Assembly: GCA_963920635.1 (NCBI GenBank)
Contig: OY987299.1
Span: forward strand, 120,033,373 to 120,097,372
Direction of reading: 5' to 3'
DNA length: 64,000 nt
Source: Pseudeuparius sepicola
Lineage: Eukaryota > Arthropoda > Insecta > Coleoptera > Anthribidae
This document shows, piece by piece, positions 44,100-55,524 of the stretch (position 1 is its first letter; each line of letters opens with the position of its first letter). The notes under the pieces were generated by a model, which saw only the letters and a list, made by a program, of their open reading frames with translations, was not told where the DNA came from and ran no database searches. The position numbers were made by a program, and so were the translations under genes.

Positions 44100-44400
44100 A
44101 TTGGAATCTCTGCGACCTACCTCAGCAGCCAGGAGCGGGCAGGCACATCGCCGGCCGAGGGCAGGGACGGCATTCTTCCCATGGAATCCGCCCAGAGATA
44201 TCCCCCTAACAAAGATAATTACCGTTTGTTGTTATGTGTCGGACCCGCTCTCTCCGGCATCCGCGGCATTCCACGCTGCCGGCCCATCCGTCCGGGAACG
44301 CGTCTGCGCCCCGCTATTCGAAGCGGTTCTATTCGTAAGAGGAGATAAGGGGCAAAATATTCGCGAGTTCCCACTTTGTTCTTACCCCACATTAAGTTGC
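44100..44400. other. GC-rich island
   Basis: A CpG-rich block contains overlapping ORFs on both strands (124 and 88 codons) that have no recognisable domain. A host regulatory or untranslated element is possible. Confidence 0.4.
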
Positions 44401-44830
44401 TCGCTTCAACTATACAGGCCATCGCCGTATATAGGTAGGTGGCATTATCGTTACATATATGCCTACATACAATGATACTGTACATAATATCCTTTAACTA
44501 CCATCAGAGCAGCACTTGGTCATCTCGGCAGCCATTTATTAACACGCTGGCATATAAATAAGAATTCATTGCTTTCTTGAGTGTATGCCATATACATAAC
44601 AACATGCATAATATGCACCTTAGGCAGTCAAGGAATGTAAACAGACTTTTGGGGACGCTTTTTTAAACTTTTGGGCTGTCTGGAGATGACTATATCAAAA
44701 GTTCCGGGGCCAGAGAGAGGAGCTAACTCCAGAAGTTCCCAAAATGTGTACTTCTTATTAGTTTTTCGCAGTAATATAAACGAAATTAAATCTGACACAA
44801 TTTGGAACAAAATAGTGTCTATATTTTATA
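44401..44830. other. Unassigned stretch
   Basis: No coding motif or repeat structure was recognised. Confidence 0.4.
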
Positions 44831-45615
44831 TATAGGGTGTTTCAAAAGTAATTGGACATCGAGCAACTGCATATATTGTGGGCCAAAATATTACGATTGA
44901 GACTAATATGCCTCATAGAAATGTTGTTCGTTTAAGAGATACAGGGCGTCAGGGCGTTAAAGTTTGTTTTTGAAATTGGATTTTGGCTACATCTCCCAAC
45001 ATATAATCAAGCTGCTGAACTAAAATTTGGCACGCACTGCTATATTTTTGAGGGTGGGGAATAAGCTGAAAATGTCAATTTCGCCGTATCTCACAGAGGG
45101 CGCCACTTGCGTTGTTTTTGGATCGTGCTTTTACTCGTAACTTTTTTGAGGTTATTGGTCCTGCAGGTCCATCATTTTAGTGCATCTTTTCATTCTGCAG
45201 CAAAGAGGTTCTCTTGTTTCATAACGATCAAATCAACCGTTTGCGTTGAAATTGACAAAACGTGCCCCAAAACACCTGTCGACTATTCGAAACATAAAAT
45301 TTTCACCTACCGCTTTCAAATGTTACAGACCAACTGTACATTCAAAATGAAGAAAAATATGCCAAATGGGCATTGGTCAAGACACCACTGGTTGTCTTGA
45401 AATAGGGTGTCCAAATGTTGTCAAATTCAATCCTTTCCATTTTGAAAGCGAATATTTTTTGGTACATTGCTTTCAATTTAAATGGTACAGTTGATCTGCA
45501 ACACCTTGAAAGCGGTAGGTGAAAATTTTGTTTCGAATATTGAAGTCAACAGGTGTTTTGGGACACGTTTTGTCAATTTCAACGCAAACGGTTGATTTGA
45601 TCGTTATGAAACAGG
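44831..45615. mobile_element. Fold-back with truncated right arm
   Basis: The left end is TATAGGGTGTTTCAAAAG. A central palindrome pairs about 45210-45390 with about 45435-45612, including CAAATCAACCGTTTGCGTTG and its inverse. The right arm stops at GTTATGAAAC|AGGCTGCC, so the outer right part is lost. The ORF 45107-45400 lies in the arm. Confidence 0.7.
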
Positions 45616-46013
45616 CTGCCAATGAGAAGTGTGCAAGTTTTAGATTGAATGTTATTTAATCATTCAAACGATTCATTCGATGTAATGTGTACTTGGACAT
45701 GCGCAAACGGTATATATGCCATATTTTCTTAAGCCGTTTTATGGCAATAACTTACATACATTGACTGCATGTTTAGAAACGTGGAAAAATTAAGTATTAA
45801 AATACAAGTTCACGGTTCACGTGACAGTATAGTAGCAGCCCTTTGGGTTCCCCGTTAACGGTGTGCCTATGGTTTTCCGAGGAATTTTCTATTTTTAACG
45901 TCATTATAAAACACATGGCAGCCTGACTAAAATCATATCAAAACGCATATTTTTCGAATAAATGAAAACTGACTTTTCCATATGAAGATCCCAGGATGAC
46001 TTCCTGATTCATA
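45616..46013. other. Unassigned AT-rich stretch
   Basis: No feature was recognised. Confidence 0.45.
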
Positions 46014-46490
46014 TACAGAGTGTCTCACTTAAGACTGAAACAACCTTATAACTTCTTTTTTAACCGACCATAGAACGAAATTTTTACCAAAGGTAGATGG
46101 CATTGTGGCCTACTTATTTCCAAAAAATTAGTTGCCTAGTCCAAAGTCAAATCCACCTGCGATGTCACAATCGAGGTTAAAAATCCGAAAATCATGTTAG
46201 GCATTTTTTTTTTCAAAACAAAATTACTAAAATAAATAGTTCTGAATCGATCCAGAACCCTAAATTCAAAATTTTGTGAAAATAAAAAAATATTAAATTA
46301 AAAAAAATTAAAGTCCAAAATTTGGAACTTTTGAAGGCAAGTTGTTGTTAAAAAGTAATCATTTTAAAATAAAATTAAAAGATTTTAATTTTTACTTATT
46401 TTTTTTAATTTAATATTTTTTGATTTTGACAAAATCTTAGATTTAGGGTTTTGGATAGATTCAACAACTTTTTTTAGTACATTATTCTCC
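46014..46490. mobile_element. Fold-back fragment, TACAGAGTGTCTCACTTAAG end
   Basis: The left terminus is followed by an arm. An inner palindrome at about 46225-46470 pairs AATCGATCCAGAACCCTAAAT with a degenerate inverse near 46440. The outer right end is missing. Confidence 0.55.
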
Positions 46491-47646
46491 CCTCTCATGC
46501 CTTTCATATTATTACTTTACCCCATCAGAGTCAGAGAATCAGGGAATCTGCTACAATTTCTAAACATTCTGTGGTATACGTGCTCTGCTCTCTATAGGCC
46601 TCAATGTGTTCGCAATAATAATAATTGCTATAACTTATCTGTTCGGCCAATCTGTATTAGTATTTATATTGCAAGTGTCAGGAACTTATTATTTCCTATC
46701 TAATTTATATTTAGAATACCGTTAGAACATAATCCAAGTTGTATTAGCACAGATCAGTACAAGATAAAATACACACTTACAATGCACAAAATGCTTTTAT
46801 GCGCCCACTCGTAACTGAAATTAAAAGGCAACTATATTAGCAGGAGCTCGCTTTCAACATAGGCCCCAGGACCTGGGAGGTGTTGCATTAAGTTTCAGGT
46901 AGCGGAACCTTTTTGGTGGCCAGCTTAATAGCAACGTTACTACATACAGATTCGAGTAAATTGCGAACTTTATACATACTTGTTTTCACTATACAATATT
47001 TAGTAGTGGTATCATACACACTTCATTATTTTGTGTTGTTCTTTATCCTCTATCATCTTTACTAAAACCTGATTTATAATGTCGTATAGGCACAGGATAA
47101 ATTTTCGTATTAGTTCCACCCCCGCCTATAATTTGAAAACAGTCAATTATCTTTTTGCCCAATTATAATATCTATTAAACCAATTCACTCGTAGATGGAT
47201 CTTTCTATAAGGATTTAAAATGGTGCCAAATGGCTACAAAAGAAGCGCAAAGAGGGTAAAACACATAAGATGATCGCACAATGCTATTTTTATAGTCATT
47301 CGATTCGGGCCATTATCGTGTAATGGCGTCGTAAGAGAACACCATTCACACTAATTGATCGTTATACGGTTTTTTAGCAAAAGTGCCCCCGTTTCGTGTT
47401 AAATTTAGCGGAACATCGCATCTGTGGCCACGGGGCATTATCGCCTGTTGTCGCAACACCATCTGAAACGCTTGACGACGGCGCGAAGTTTGATGGATCA
47501 CTTTCATGTAGGAAGCTTAGAAATTATTCGAATTCTTTCACATATTCGTTTTAATTAGGTATCTTATAGTATCATATGTAAAAATAACAAGTAGGTACCT
47601 AGTTGAAATTTTATCGAGAAATTTTTCCAAAGCGCTATTTTGCCTT
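46491..47646. other. Unassigned stretch with a mixed-composition block
   Basis: About 47270-47510 is less AT-rich and non-repetitive (GCCATTATCGTGTAATGG, CTAATTGATCG). It has no ORF of note and is a possible host regulatory segment. No gene was recognised elsewhere here. Confidence 0.35.
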
Positions 47647-50055
47647 TACAGGGTGTTTCATTAAGGGTGAAGAGGAACCATATCTCAGGAATTATTTCCT
47701 GGATCTTTGGGAAAAAAATCTTCTTATGTAATGTGGTCACGAAAAATTGCTAGAAATTATTTTTAAGTTCGTAGGTCGGCCGCTGCTAGGGGGCGTATTC
47801 GAAACAGTAAATTTGAAAAATCAGTTTTCTCAAAAAATTACTAAAATAAAGGTAAGTATATCAAAAATAATTTTATTGCATTCTTCAAGAAATTCTGAAC
47901 AATTTTCGTTAAGGATTTTTCGCTCTATTAGACCTTCAAATAAATGTGAAACGGGCGGATAAACCTTGACTTGAAAAAATGCTGCTAACTCCGGTTTGGA
48001 TTAACCGAATTGGTCGAATTTGGGCTTGTTGAAGAGAGCGACCCTTCTTCTACCAAATGATTGTCCAGTAAGGTCATTTCGAATTTCATGGTTACCGCAA
48101 GAGGGCTCAATTTGAAAAATTTCCCTTTTATTACAATTTTCTCCGAAATTTTAAATGCAATGATATATTTATTCCATTATTATAATAAAGTAGATTAAAT
48201 TTGCAACAAAAAATACCCAAAGTTCAAATCGATATCTCCATTAGTTTCGGAGTTATCCCCAAAAGAATAATTATTAATATGTTATTTGAAAGAAGAAGGT
48301 AGGTATTTGTTATCACAGATTTCCGTGGTCAAACATGCCTTGAAATAAATAAAAATCTGCTTGAGTTTTTCGTAAATTGCTATTTTTCAAAAATTTTATT
48401 CAGTTAAACGTATTTTTAATTTACTCACCTATACCTTACCTGTCGTATCGATATGAAATGATCTCGGAAATCATCTAGTAAGCCATGAAACAGAATCGTT
48501 TATTGGTACCTGACAGCGTATTCAAGTTCCGCAAGTGGAGCATGTTCAAAACATTGAAAATATACGGCAAGCATATCGTAACCCTCGGCATTCGTATAAC
48601 ACAATTTTAACTCAAAATTTACAAAAATCCAAGATTTGACACAATACTATTATAGCTGGATTCATGTGAAGTTTACTTTTTTGCTTCCCTAGAAACCAAA
48701 CGACTTTGTTTCATGGCTTCCTAGATGACTTTCGAGATAATTTCATATCAGTACGACAGTTAGTTAAGGTTTGTAAATTAGAATTACGTTTAACGTAATA
48801 AAAAGTGAGAAAAATAGCAATTTACGAAAAGCTTGATGTGCCTCATCAGCTTCCTTCTTTTATTTTTTTATATCAAATAAAAGAACCAGTCCTTTTTAAG
48901 GATAATTTATTAACAAATATAATGATAACAATAATAAAATGAGCCTTGTACATTGAAAGACTGTCCGGTTTGTCACCAACTATAAGTAAATAGTTCTTTC
49001 GCAATTAACAAACAGTTCTGGTTCAATAATATGGGCAAAGCCTTGATAGTCTCACCAACTTCTATCGCAAAGTCCTCCAGGGTGCATTGAATGCTAACCT
49101 CCACAAAATCCAGACGTTGCAGGAACTCTCAATAGATTTTTGAAGAAAATACAAATTATCGTTTTCCAAAAGGGCCGGGGGAAACGTTGGGGCACAAGAT
49201 GCCAAGCACCACAGCAAAGATGTTCTTCTTTCAAGAAACACTTGATTCTCTCCTCCTTTTACCCTCTGTCCCCAAAAGTCCCTTTCACTTCTCTAACCAT
49301 TCACACACCAGTTCCAATTGTCTATATATTTATAATACCCAGGGCACCAGAAAAGCATTACAAGCTCAAGCAGATTTTTACTTATTTCAAGGCATGCTTG
49401 ACCACGGAAATCTGTGATAACAAATACCTACCTTATTCTTTCAAATAACATGTTAATAATTATTCTTTTAGCGATAACTCCGAAACTAATGAAGATATCG
49501 ATTTGAACTTTGGGTATTTTTTGTTGTAAATTTAATCTAATTTTCAATTATAATGGAATAAATATGTCATTGCATTTAAAATTTCGGAGAAAATTGTAAT
49601 AAAAGGGAAATTTTTCAAATTGAGCCCTCTAACGGTGACCACGAAATTCGAAATAACCTTAATGGACAATCATTTGATAGAAGAAGGAAAGCTCTCTTCA
49701 ACAAGCCCAAATTCGACCAATTCGGTTAAGCCAAACCGGAGTTAGCAGCATTTTTTCAAGTCAAGGTTTATTCCTTTGAAGATCTAGAGCAAAAAATCCT
49801 TAACGAAAATTGTTCAGAATTTCTTGAAGAATGCAATAAAATTATTTTTGATATACCTTTATTAGTAATTTTTTTGAGAAAACTCATTTTTCAAATGTAC
49901 TCTTTGGAATATAGCGGCCGACCTACGAACTTAAAAATAATTTCCAGCAATTTTTCCTGACCACATTACTTAAGAAGATTTTTTCCCAAAGCTCCGGGAC
50001 TATTAATTCCTGAGATATGGTACGTACCTCCTCACCCCTAATGAAACACCATGTA
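47647..50055. mobile_element. Fold-back element, copy 2, complete ends
   Basis: The left end TACAGGGTGTTTCATTAAGG and the right end CCTAATGAAACACCATGTA bound inverted arms of about 800 bases, the same family as 22487-24420. The centre carries a segment shared with copy 1 (GCCATGAAACAGAATCG near 48482). The right arm is split by a probable solo LTR at 48834-49362. No transposase was recognised. The ORFs 49140-49448 and 49187-49417 fall mainly in the LTR-like insert and have no known domain. Confidence 0.85.
48834..49362. mobile_element. Probable solo LTR
   Basis: The 529-bp insert begins TGATGTGCC and ends CATTACA (TG...CA) and is flanked by AGCT on both sides (48830-48833 and 49363-49366). 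The opposing arm and copy 1 both read straight through the site (AAAAGCTCAAGTAGATTTTT or near variants). An AATAAAATG polyadenylation-type word is near 48940. No internal retroelement coding region is present. The four-base duplication is short, so the LTR call is moderate. Confidence 0.55.
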
Positions 50056-50998
50056 TATAGAAAGATAACTAGGATCAATCGGACTCTTTATTTTCTGCGA
50101 AATTTTATCGTAAAATAAAGGGACCAATAATTCATAAATATAGCGCCTGAGAATAAATTTATCAACAAAAATTCCGGTACGTATGTTTTTTCTTCAGAAA
50201 ACCGTAGTAATCTCAGTGAGTGTAGAAGAATTAGTAAATCATACAGATGTTACTATTAACGAACAATACCGTGAATCCACAGAACTTGGTCAGGTCCTAA
50301 AGTGACTCACTCCATCAACTAGAAGATTCCGATTGTTACATTCTGTGTCGCAATATGACTTTGGATTATTTTAAGGCATTCGGTTTGATTGGATCTTCAT
50401 TAAATAATGAGACGTGACAAGGCCCCGAGATCCTTAAATACAGATAATGCGGGGACGAGAGGTAGAGGTAAGAACTAGTTGTTGCGGTCATTATTATTTA
50501 AAGCAATGACGAACATTATACTACCTATTGAAATAAACGGGTTGTCAACTTGCAAAGCGCCGATGTAAATCGTTGCTTGCTGAAGATACTTATCGGCATA
50601 CATTCAATAAACCCGCGTCTCTTGAAGAAAAGTGCATTTTGCAAAGAAATAACGTTCTAGCAACCTATTGTTCCATCAATAATCGCTTACTGAATGAAAA
50701 AGCATAATCCTCATCAGCCTCGGCATATTATTATCTTTAACATTTTATGCTCCTGTGCTAAGCGTTAAACTATAACAAAAAGTATCGACATTATGTCGAA
50801 AGATATAAGTCAATATCAAAGTTTTTGTATACGGATTTTCTGTTGAATGGTGTGGAATAAATACAAGAAAAATAAAAGAAAATTGCAAAGAGGACAAACA
50901 CCATATAGACAAGTCTGTGTACAATTCCAACAATCAAAACAATTCGACCAAAGTTTAAATGAGAGAACTACTTCGAAAGTCTGCAGATTTCAAATCTG
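50056..50998. other. Unassigned AT-rich stretch
   Basis: No coding motif was recognised. A perfect palindrome, CTGCAGATTT-C-AAATCTGCAG, lies at about 50982-51002 at the edge of the hAT end. Confidence 0.45.
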
Positions 50999-51077
50999 CA
51001 GTGGCGGCTCGTGAGGATTTAAACAGGTGGGGCCAAATATCAGAAGACATTTTAAAAATCAATGAGCCTAACTAAAC

Positions 51078-51255
51078 CGGTGTGAAGTTAGCAGCCAATT
51101 TTCTGGCAGCAAAAAATTTTCCTCGCCCTTATTTCTATAGATGGATTTTGATAAAACCTGCTAAGCAGATTGAACTGAAAAATGAAGAAATATTAATCAA
51201 AAAATAAACCTTCACATTTTTGGTTTCCAGAAAATTGGCTGCTAAGTTCACACCG
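51078..51255. mobile_element. 178-bp MITE with 11-bp target duplication
   Basis: The ends CGGTGTGAAGTTAGCAGCC and GGCTGCTAAGTTCACACCG are inverted with about 28 nearly perfect bases, through CAATTTTCTGG. The exact 11-bp duplication CCTAACTAAAC flanks it (51067-51077 and 51256-51266). A duplication of 9-11 bp with a short palindrome fits a Mutator-like non-autonomous element. There is no coding content. Confidence 0.85.
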
Positions 51256-51489
51256 CCTAACTAAACTAATACAGGAAAACTTACCAAAGTTTTCCAGTAG
51301 CATTTGTTTTCATGGGCATCTGACGTCTCAGAAAAAATGAACATTAGACACCAACACAAAATGAAATGTAGACTATTAAAATTAGATTTAAACTAGTTAG
51401 TTAAACCAATTTGCTTTTGAATAAATAACCAGAGAAATAACACAAACTGATACACAATTTTAAAAGTTCACCTCGGTTGTCATAAATGT

Positions 51490-52115
51490 TTAAGTAAATG
51501 TTATTAAAAAAGTATATTCGAACTAAAGTTCACCAATTCTCGAAAAATGCCCTTATTTTCGGAAGCCTCTGTCTCATTGTGTCCTCTTAGTGCCAATTCA
51601 AAAGCCCCACAAAAACGAACACAGTTAATTATTATTTGATTTAAAACGCACCGATTTTTCTGCTCATTATGTTTAAAACGGGGAATCGGGATAATATGCT
51701 GAATTTAGCTGCGTTTTTATATTTATTTTACCCAGCATACTAAAATTAAAAATATGTTATTCATGTGTACCGTTCGGTTTTTCGTGCGTGTCTTCATTTT
51801 ATCCCAAATGTGCACAACATCGTTGGTTCCCTTTTTTGACCAAGTTTCTTCACCGCCGAACAAAACACATTCAAAACAAAACAACTTGTTTGTTTCTTCA
51901 CTCCCGCACAACCAATTATTTTTTAAGTCGACACTTTTGTTGAATTTACGTGATCGCGTTTTTGTCCTGCAGTTTGATTTTTCTCTATATAGTTAAATCG
52001 GGTAACGGCTTGCCCAACTCTTTAATTTGCAGTTTTTGCTCAAATTCCATTGACGAAAACGAATTTCTGAATAAAAAACTTATACTGTTCATTTTGAAAA
52101 CGTTAAACGTTATAA
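51490..52115 (-). pseudogene. hAT transposase pseudogene, ZMYM1-like
   Basis: On the minus strand, MNSISFLFRNSF (near 52095) leads through KELGKPLPDL to the TTF-type zinc-finger region NNWLCGSEETNKLFCFECVL and FGGEETWSKKGTNDVVHI. Further down, broken frames give GFELALRGHNETEASENKG and IFRELVNF near 51500-51590, the same region as ELALRGHDE in the 12736 copy. Stops and frameshifts are frequent. The catalytic and dimerisation parts are missing. Confidence 0.75.
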
Positions 52116-52689
52116 ACAATCAACTAAGCAAAATAAGTACCACGTTTTGTCTGCCCGCGAAAGCCAAATATACAACAAAACATATGATCGGAGCCTGGCC
52201 CGGAGAATTGTTGTTTATGTGCATTTAACTTAATGTACATTCCCAATTATTGCCGATCTCACTTCCACATTCTCCGGACCGCTTTCGGCCTCTCTCTACA
52301 TTGCTGTCCAAATGGAAGGTGGCTCGGGTTATATTTAGCAGCCGCTAGTTGGGCGCGGCGTTGCCACCTTCGCCGTTGCCGGTTCGCACAGTAAGTATCA
52401 GGAAGTTTGTTTTAGGAGTGCAAAATTGTTAATATGAATTTGTGTGAATTAGGGTCGACGATGGGGCAACCTCGGCCATGGCGCCGTGGCCCCACTGCAC
52501 GAGCCGCCCCAAATCTGAGATTTGTCAAAGTATACTTCATTAATAACATGTCTTCCGTTGCCATTAGCCATTGTAAAGTGGATAGAGACAGAGTTAAGGG
52601 AGATGAGCGAATAAATATAGTAGTACGTAATGAAATTGAAAGTTTCCTATTTAAATTTACGTCTCCGATCAGATAACCGAGCATTGGGC
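52116..52689. other. Unassigned stretch
   Basis: GC-rich patches occur near 52250-52400 and 52450-52510. The opposing ORFs at 52412-52684 have no recognisable domain. No firm repeat boundaries were seen. Confidence 0.4.
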
Positions 52690-53070
52690 AAGCGGGTCAC
52701 GGTATCCCGTCGGTCCTTTTTGCCCCGTCGGACGTGTGAGTCCCGCATGCAAGTCGAATCAGTTCGAGAGAGCAGCGGAGCAGAGCCGGTCGGAGGTGCA
52801 CTGGCTCGGGGCCCGGGCAAGAAACCCCATTCCCGTTCGCACGGCATAAATTGCGCTTTTTCGGCCGCTCCGTTTTTACCCGGCCACGATAAATAAATCC
52901 GGTAACCGATGTTTCTTTGCTGATTTACTAATGGGAGTGCTGCCAGCCGTGATTGACGTGGGCGCGCTTTGTATTCTTTTCGCTGGTGGCTCTGCCCGGC
53001 CTGGAGGGGCCCAGTTTATGTTGTCTACCGTTTTTTTGCCGGGTTGTCCGCTACACCGTGTTTCAGAGGG
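52690..53070. other. GC-rich island with interspersed AT words
   Basis: A CpG-rich sequence with GATAAATAAATCC, CATAAATTGCG and GATTTACTAATGG words, and overlapping ORFs on both strands that I cannot assign. Its mixed composition is like the islands at 21530 and 27341. Confidence 0.4.
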
Positions 53071-53468
53071 GTTTCTCGATAAATTGGATTTATTTATTGG
53101 ATTTCATGCGGCAGACAAGCACAACTTGGAAATCGGGAGAAACCTTGATAATAATTACTATATAATGCATCACCAACTACGAGCAGGAAATGGGAGTGTT
53201 GGCTTGTCGAAGGCATCTTGGAAGTTACACTTGAAAGTGCAGAAAGTTTCCCGCTAAAATAAACAAGCTGCGGCTATTAATTCCTCTGAGGTTTTTTTAT
53301 GTTGCGCGACAAGTTATGGCTATGGATGCCGATTTTTTTTGCAGCACCACTTAGCTGTCCAAAATTGCCACATTTTTGTTTATTATGTTTTTTTTGTAGG
53401 GCGCAAAATAAGTTGTAGTTCTAAAAAAATCATGCTTGGAAGAATATAATAATTAGTTATGTACCAAG
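53071..53468. other. Unassigned stretch
   Basis: No feature is recognised apart from the end of an unassigned ORF (52931-53257). Confidence 0.4.
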
Positions 53469-54055
53469 GCACTGAAGTTCAATTTTTTATGACTCATGTG
53501 GAATTTAGTTGCCGAGGCCTCTGGCCGAGGCAAATAAACCACATGAGTCATAAAAAGAACTTCAGTGCCGAGGTACATATTTTTTTTTAAATTGGAAAAA
53601 AAATGTTTTATTAAGCAAAAAAATAATCATAAGGGATCACCCGTCCATGAACCAACTGCGCGCGCCGTTGCTTGACTTTGACGATCGCTCTACCTAGGTC
53701 AAGTATGACAAGACACGGCGCCTTCGAACAGACAAACCAAACTGCTGCTTGTTGTGCAGCCTCCATAACAAATCTATTGATATTCAAACCTACTAAAATA
53801 TTTATTTTGAAAGGTTTCGCTGCTATAGGTAACAATTTCGCAATGTGTACGAAAAGTTAAATGGGCCTTTTGTGGCCGGGTTTTGAATATTTGGTCACTT
53901 TTGACGGGCGATGGCTCCGCGTCTGACGTTTGATGCTTACATCTCGCCAAGGCCTACTTATTGAAAAAATCGTACAATAATAGGCTACTTCAGTGCCGAT
54001 TTCTGAGCTTTTAATGACGATTTTGGGACACTTCACTGCCGATTTCAAGAAAAAA
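53469..54055 (+). repeat. E2 repeat family, uninterrupted copy
   Basis: It starts with a hairpin, TACCAAGGCACTGAAGTTC ... GAACTTCAGTGCCGAGGTAC, around GACTCATGTG/CACATGAGTC and an inner GCCGAGGCC/GGCCGAGGC pair. It ends with two CTTCA-TGCCGATTTC words about 40 bases apart. It contains the empty target site ACCTAGGTCAAGTATGAC (about 53691-53708) for the E1 copy B insertion. No protein is encoded. The superfamily is unknown, since the hairpin is at one end and the other end is not its inverse. Confidence 0.8.
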
Positions 54056-54061
54056 TTTTTT

Positions 54062-54856
54062 TACAAAAAAATTAAAACCGACCTCAAAAATTTGCCCGTA
54101 TGCATACTCCACTAAAAATTAAAAAAAAATAACACCGAACTCACAAATTTGCCCGTATAAATTTTAGAAATATTTTCTCTTTCTAAATTGAGTTATCTTT
54201 AGATCTGGTGACAGTCAAGGCAAGGAATTTAAGTCTATTTAGATATGAATACATCATAACTTACTGTCACCAAATATTTTTAAAATTTTAGTTGAAATGA
54301 GCATACGGGCAAATTTGTGAAGTCAGTGTTATTTTTTATATATTTTTTTAACTTTTAGTGGAGTATGCAAATATGGGCAAATTTTTGAAGTCGGTTTTAA
54401 TTTTTTTGTAAAAAAATTTTATTTCTTATTTTTTAGTGAATTAATAACTTTTTAATCTACTACGGTGTCATTATGACACATTTAGCTTTGCCATTTTATG
54501 GCGTTCATAATAACACGAATCATCGAAATCGGTCCAATATTAAATTTCATCCCCTATTTTTCAACCCCTAGGGGTGGAATTTTTTCTTCAAATTTAAACG
54601 GGGCCACCTCTAAGGTACTCCCTTTCTAATAAAAAAAGAATCATCAAAATCGGTTCAATATGAAATTTCATCCCCTATTTCTCCACCCTTATGGGTGGAA
54701 TTTTTTCTTCAAATTTAAATGGAACCATTCTGTAGGTATACCCTTTCAAAAAGAATTGTCCAAATCGTTTTATAAATGACGGAGTTCTGAGGTAACAAAC
54801 ATAAAAAGCATACAACCGAATTGATAACCTCCTCCTTTTTTGAAGTCGGTTAAAAA
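54062..54856. mobile_element. E3 family, copy 1 (GAAGTCGGTT ends)
   Basis: It is bounded by TTAAAACCGACCTC and GAAGTCGGTTAAAA. It contains an inner fold-back around TTTGCCCGTATGC (54095-54390) and a region with repeated AAATTTGAAGAAAAAATTCC-type units on the minus strand. The same family lies inverted at 60424-61278. ORFs in it have no known domain. Confidence 0.7.
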
Positions 54857-54879
54857 GGAACCTATAAAACCCAAAATAT

Positions 54880-54973
54880 GCAGGGTGTTCCATTAATTCG
54901 ATCAAGTGATGCTCACTTCCGGTCAAATCGGAAGTCAGAAATGCGAACCGGCAATTTTTTGTTACTCCCTGTA
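54880..54973. repeat. Mini element, about 94 bp, CAGGGTGTTCC ends
   Basis: CAGGGTGTTCCATT at the left and ACTCCCTGTA at the right resemble the other TIR elements here. There is no inner coding content. Confidence 0.45.
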
Positions 54974-55068
54974 TACTCATTATTAATATTCAGAGTTAAA
55001 ACCCAGCTTCTCATTTAGCAACCTCCTTCTTTACCATCCATTTATCCAGCCAACGTGAAATAAAGTCA

Positions 55069-55113
55069 AACCTGGACCGACACTATATTAAAGTGCGCGT
55101 CGGTCCAGGTCAA
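55069..55113. repeat. Perfect hairpin ACCTGGACCGAC
   Basis: ACCTGGACCGAC and GTCGGTCCAGGT pair over 12 bases around a 17-base loop. GTCAAACCTGG and CCAGGTCAAAC extend the symmetry as a partial direct repeat. The function is unknown. Confidence 0.75.
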
Positions 55114-55150
55114 ACACTGAAAGGCAATCACACATTGTCGGAAGTAAGTT

Positions 55151-55513
55151 TTGATAGTGGCACTGGAACCGCCTTCCAAATTTAACGTCCGTTGCCAACG
55201 ATGTCCCTGGACATCTTGTTATCTATTATCTTTGGAAACGTACGATGCAGATGTATGTTATGAAGCCCGTCCGACCTTTGCATTGTCTTCTGCCCGTTCC
55301 GGGCGGCGGCGGGCAAGGGCAAAAAGCGAAGTTCGGCTGTTTGTGCCCCGTCACCGGGTGATTGTGTTGTTTCTGGACGCGCGCGGCATTACGCGCGATG
55401 AGTGCGCGCTTTCCGCGCCGCCGCGCCGCCCGATTGAATCGTCCGAAACGGATAATTCGATTAGCCGCGAGAGGACGGTACGATGCGAATCATCTGGTTC
55501 ACAAGGTGAGTAA
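55151..55513 (+). other. GC-rich island ending at a strong splice-donor-like site
   Basis: A CpG-rich block (about 55260-55500) ends in TCACAAG|GTGAGTAAG at 55505, a near-consensus donor. A 120-codon ORF spans it without any recognisable domain. It could be a non-coding first exon of a host gene on the plus strand, but no partner acceptor can be verified. Alternatively the match is by chance, since the TIR element begins 20 bp later. Confidence 0.35.
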
Positions 55514-55524
55514 GGGATGAGGTA

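Larger units (their letters stand above)
50999..52115 (-). mobile_element. Decayed hAT element (one end and transposase remnant)
   Basis: The terminus CAGTGGCGGCTCGTGAGG at 50999 is the 3' end relative to the minus-strand transposase. The other end was not found, so the right boundary is only the start of recognisable coding sequence. It is interrupted by a 178-bp MITE at 51078-51255. Confidence 0.55.

Noticed and set aside
49140..49448. 102-codon ORF in the centre of the copy 2 fold-back
   Set aside because: Most of it lies in the probable solo LTR and the rest in the fold-back arm. No domain is recognised and copy 1 has no counterpart.
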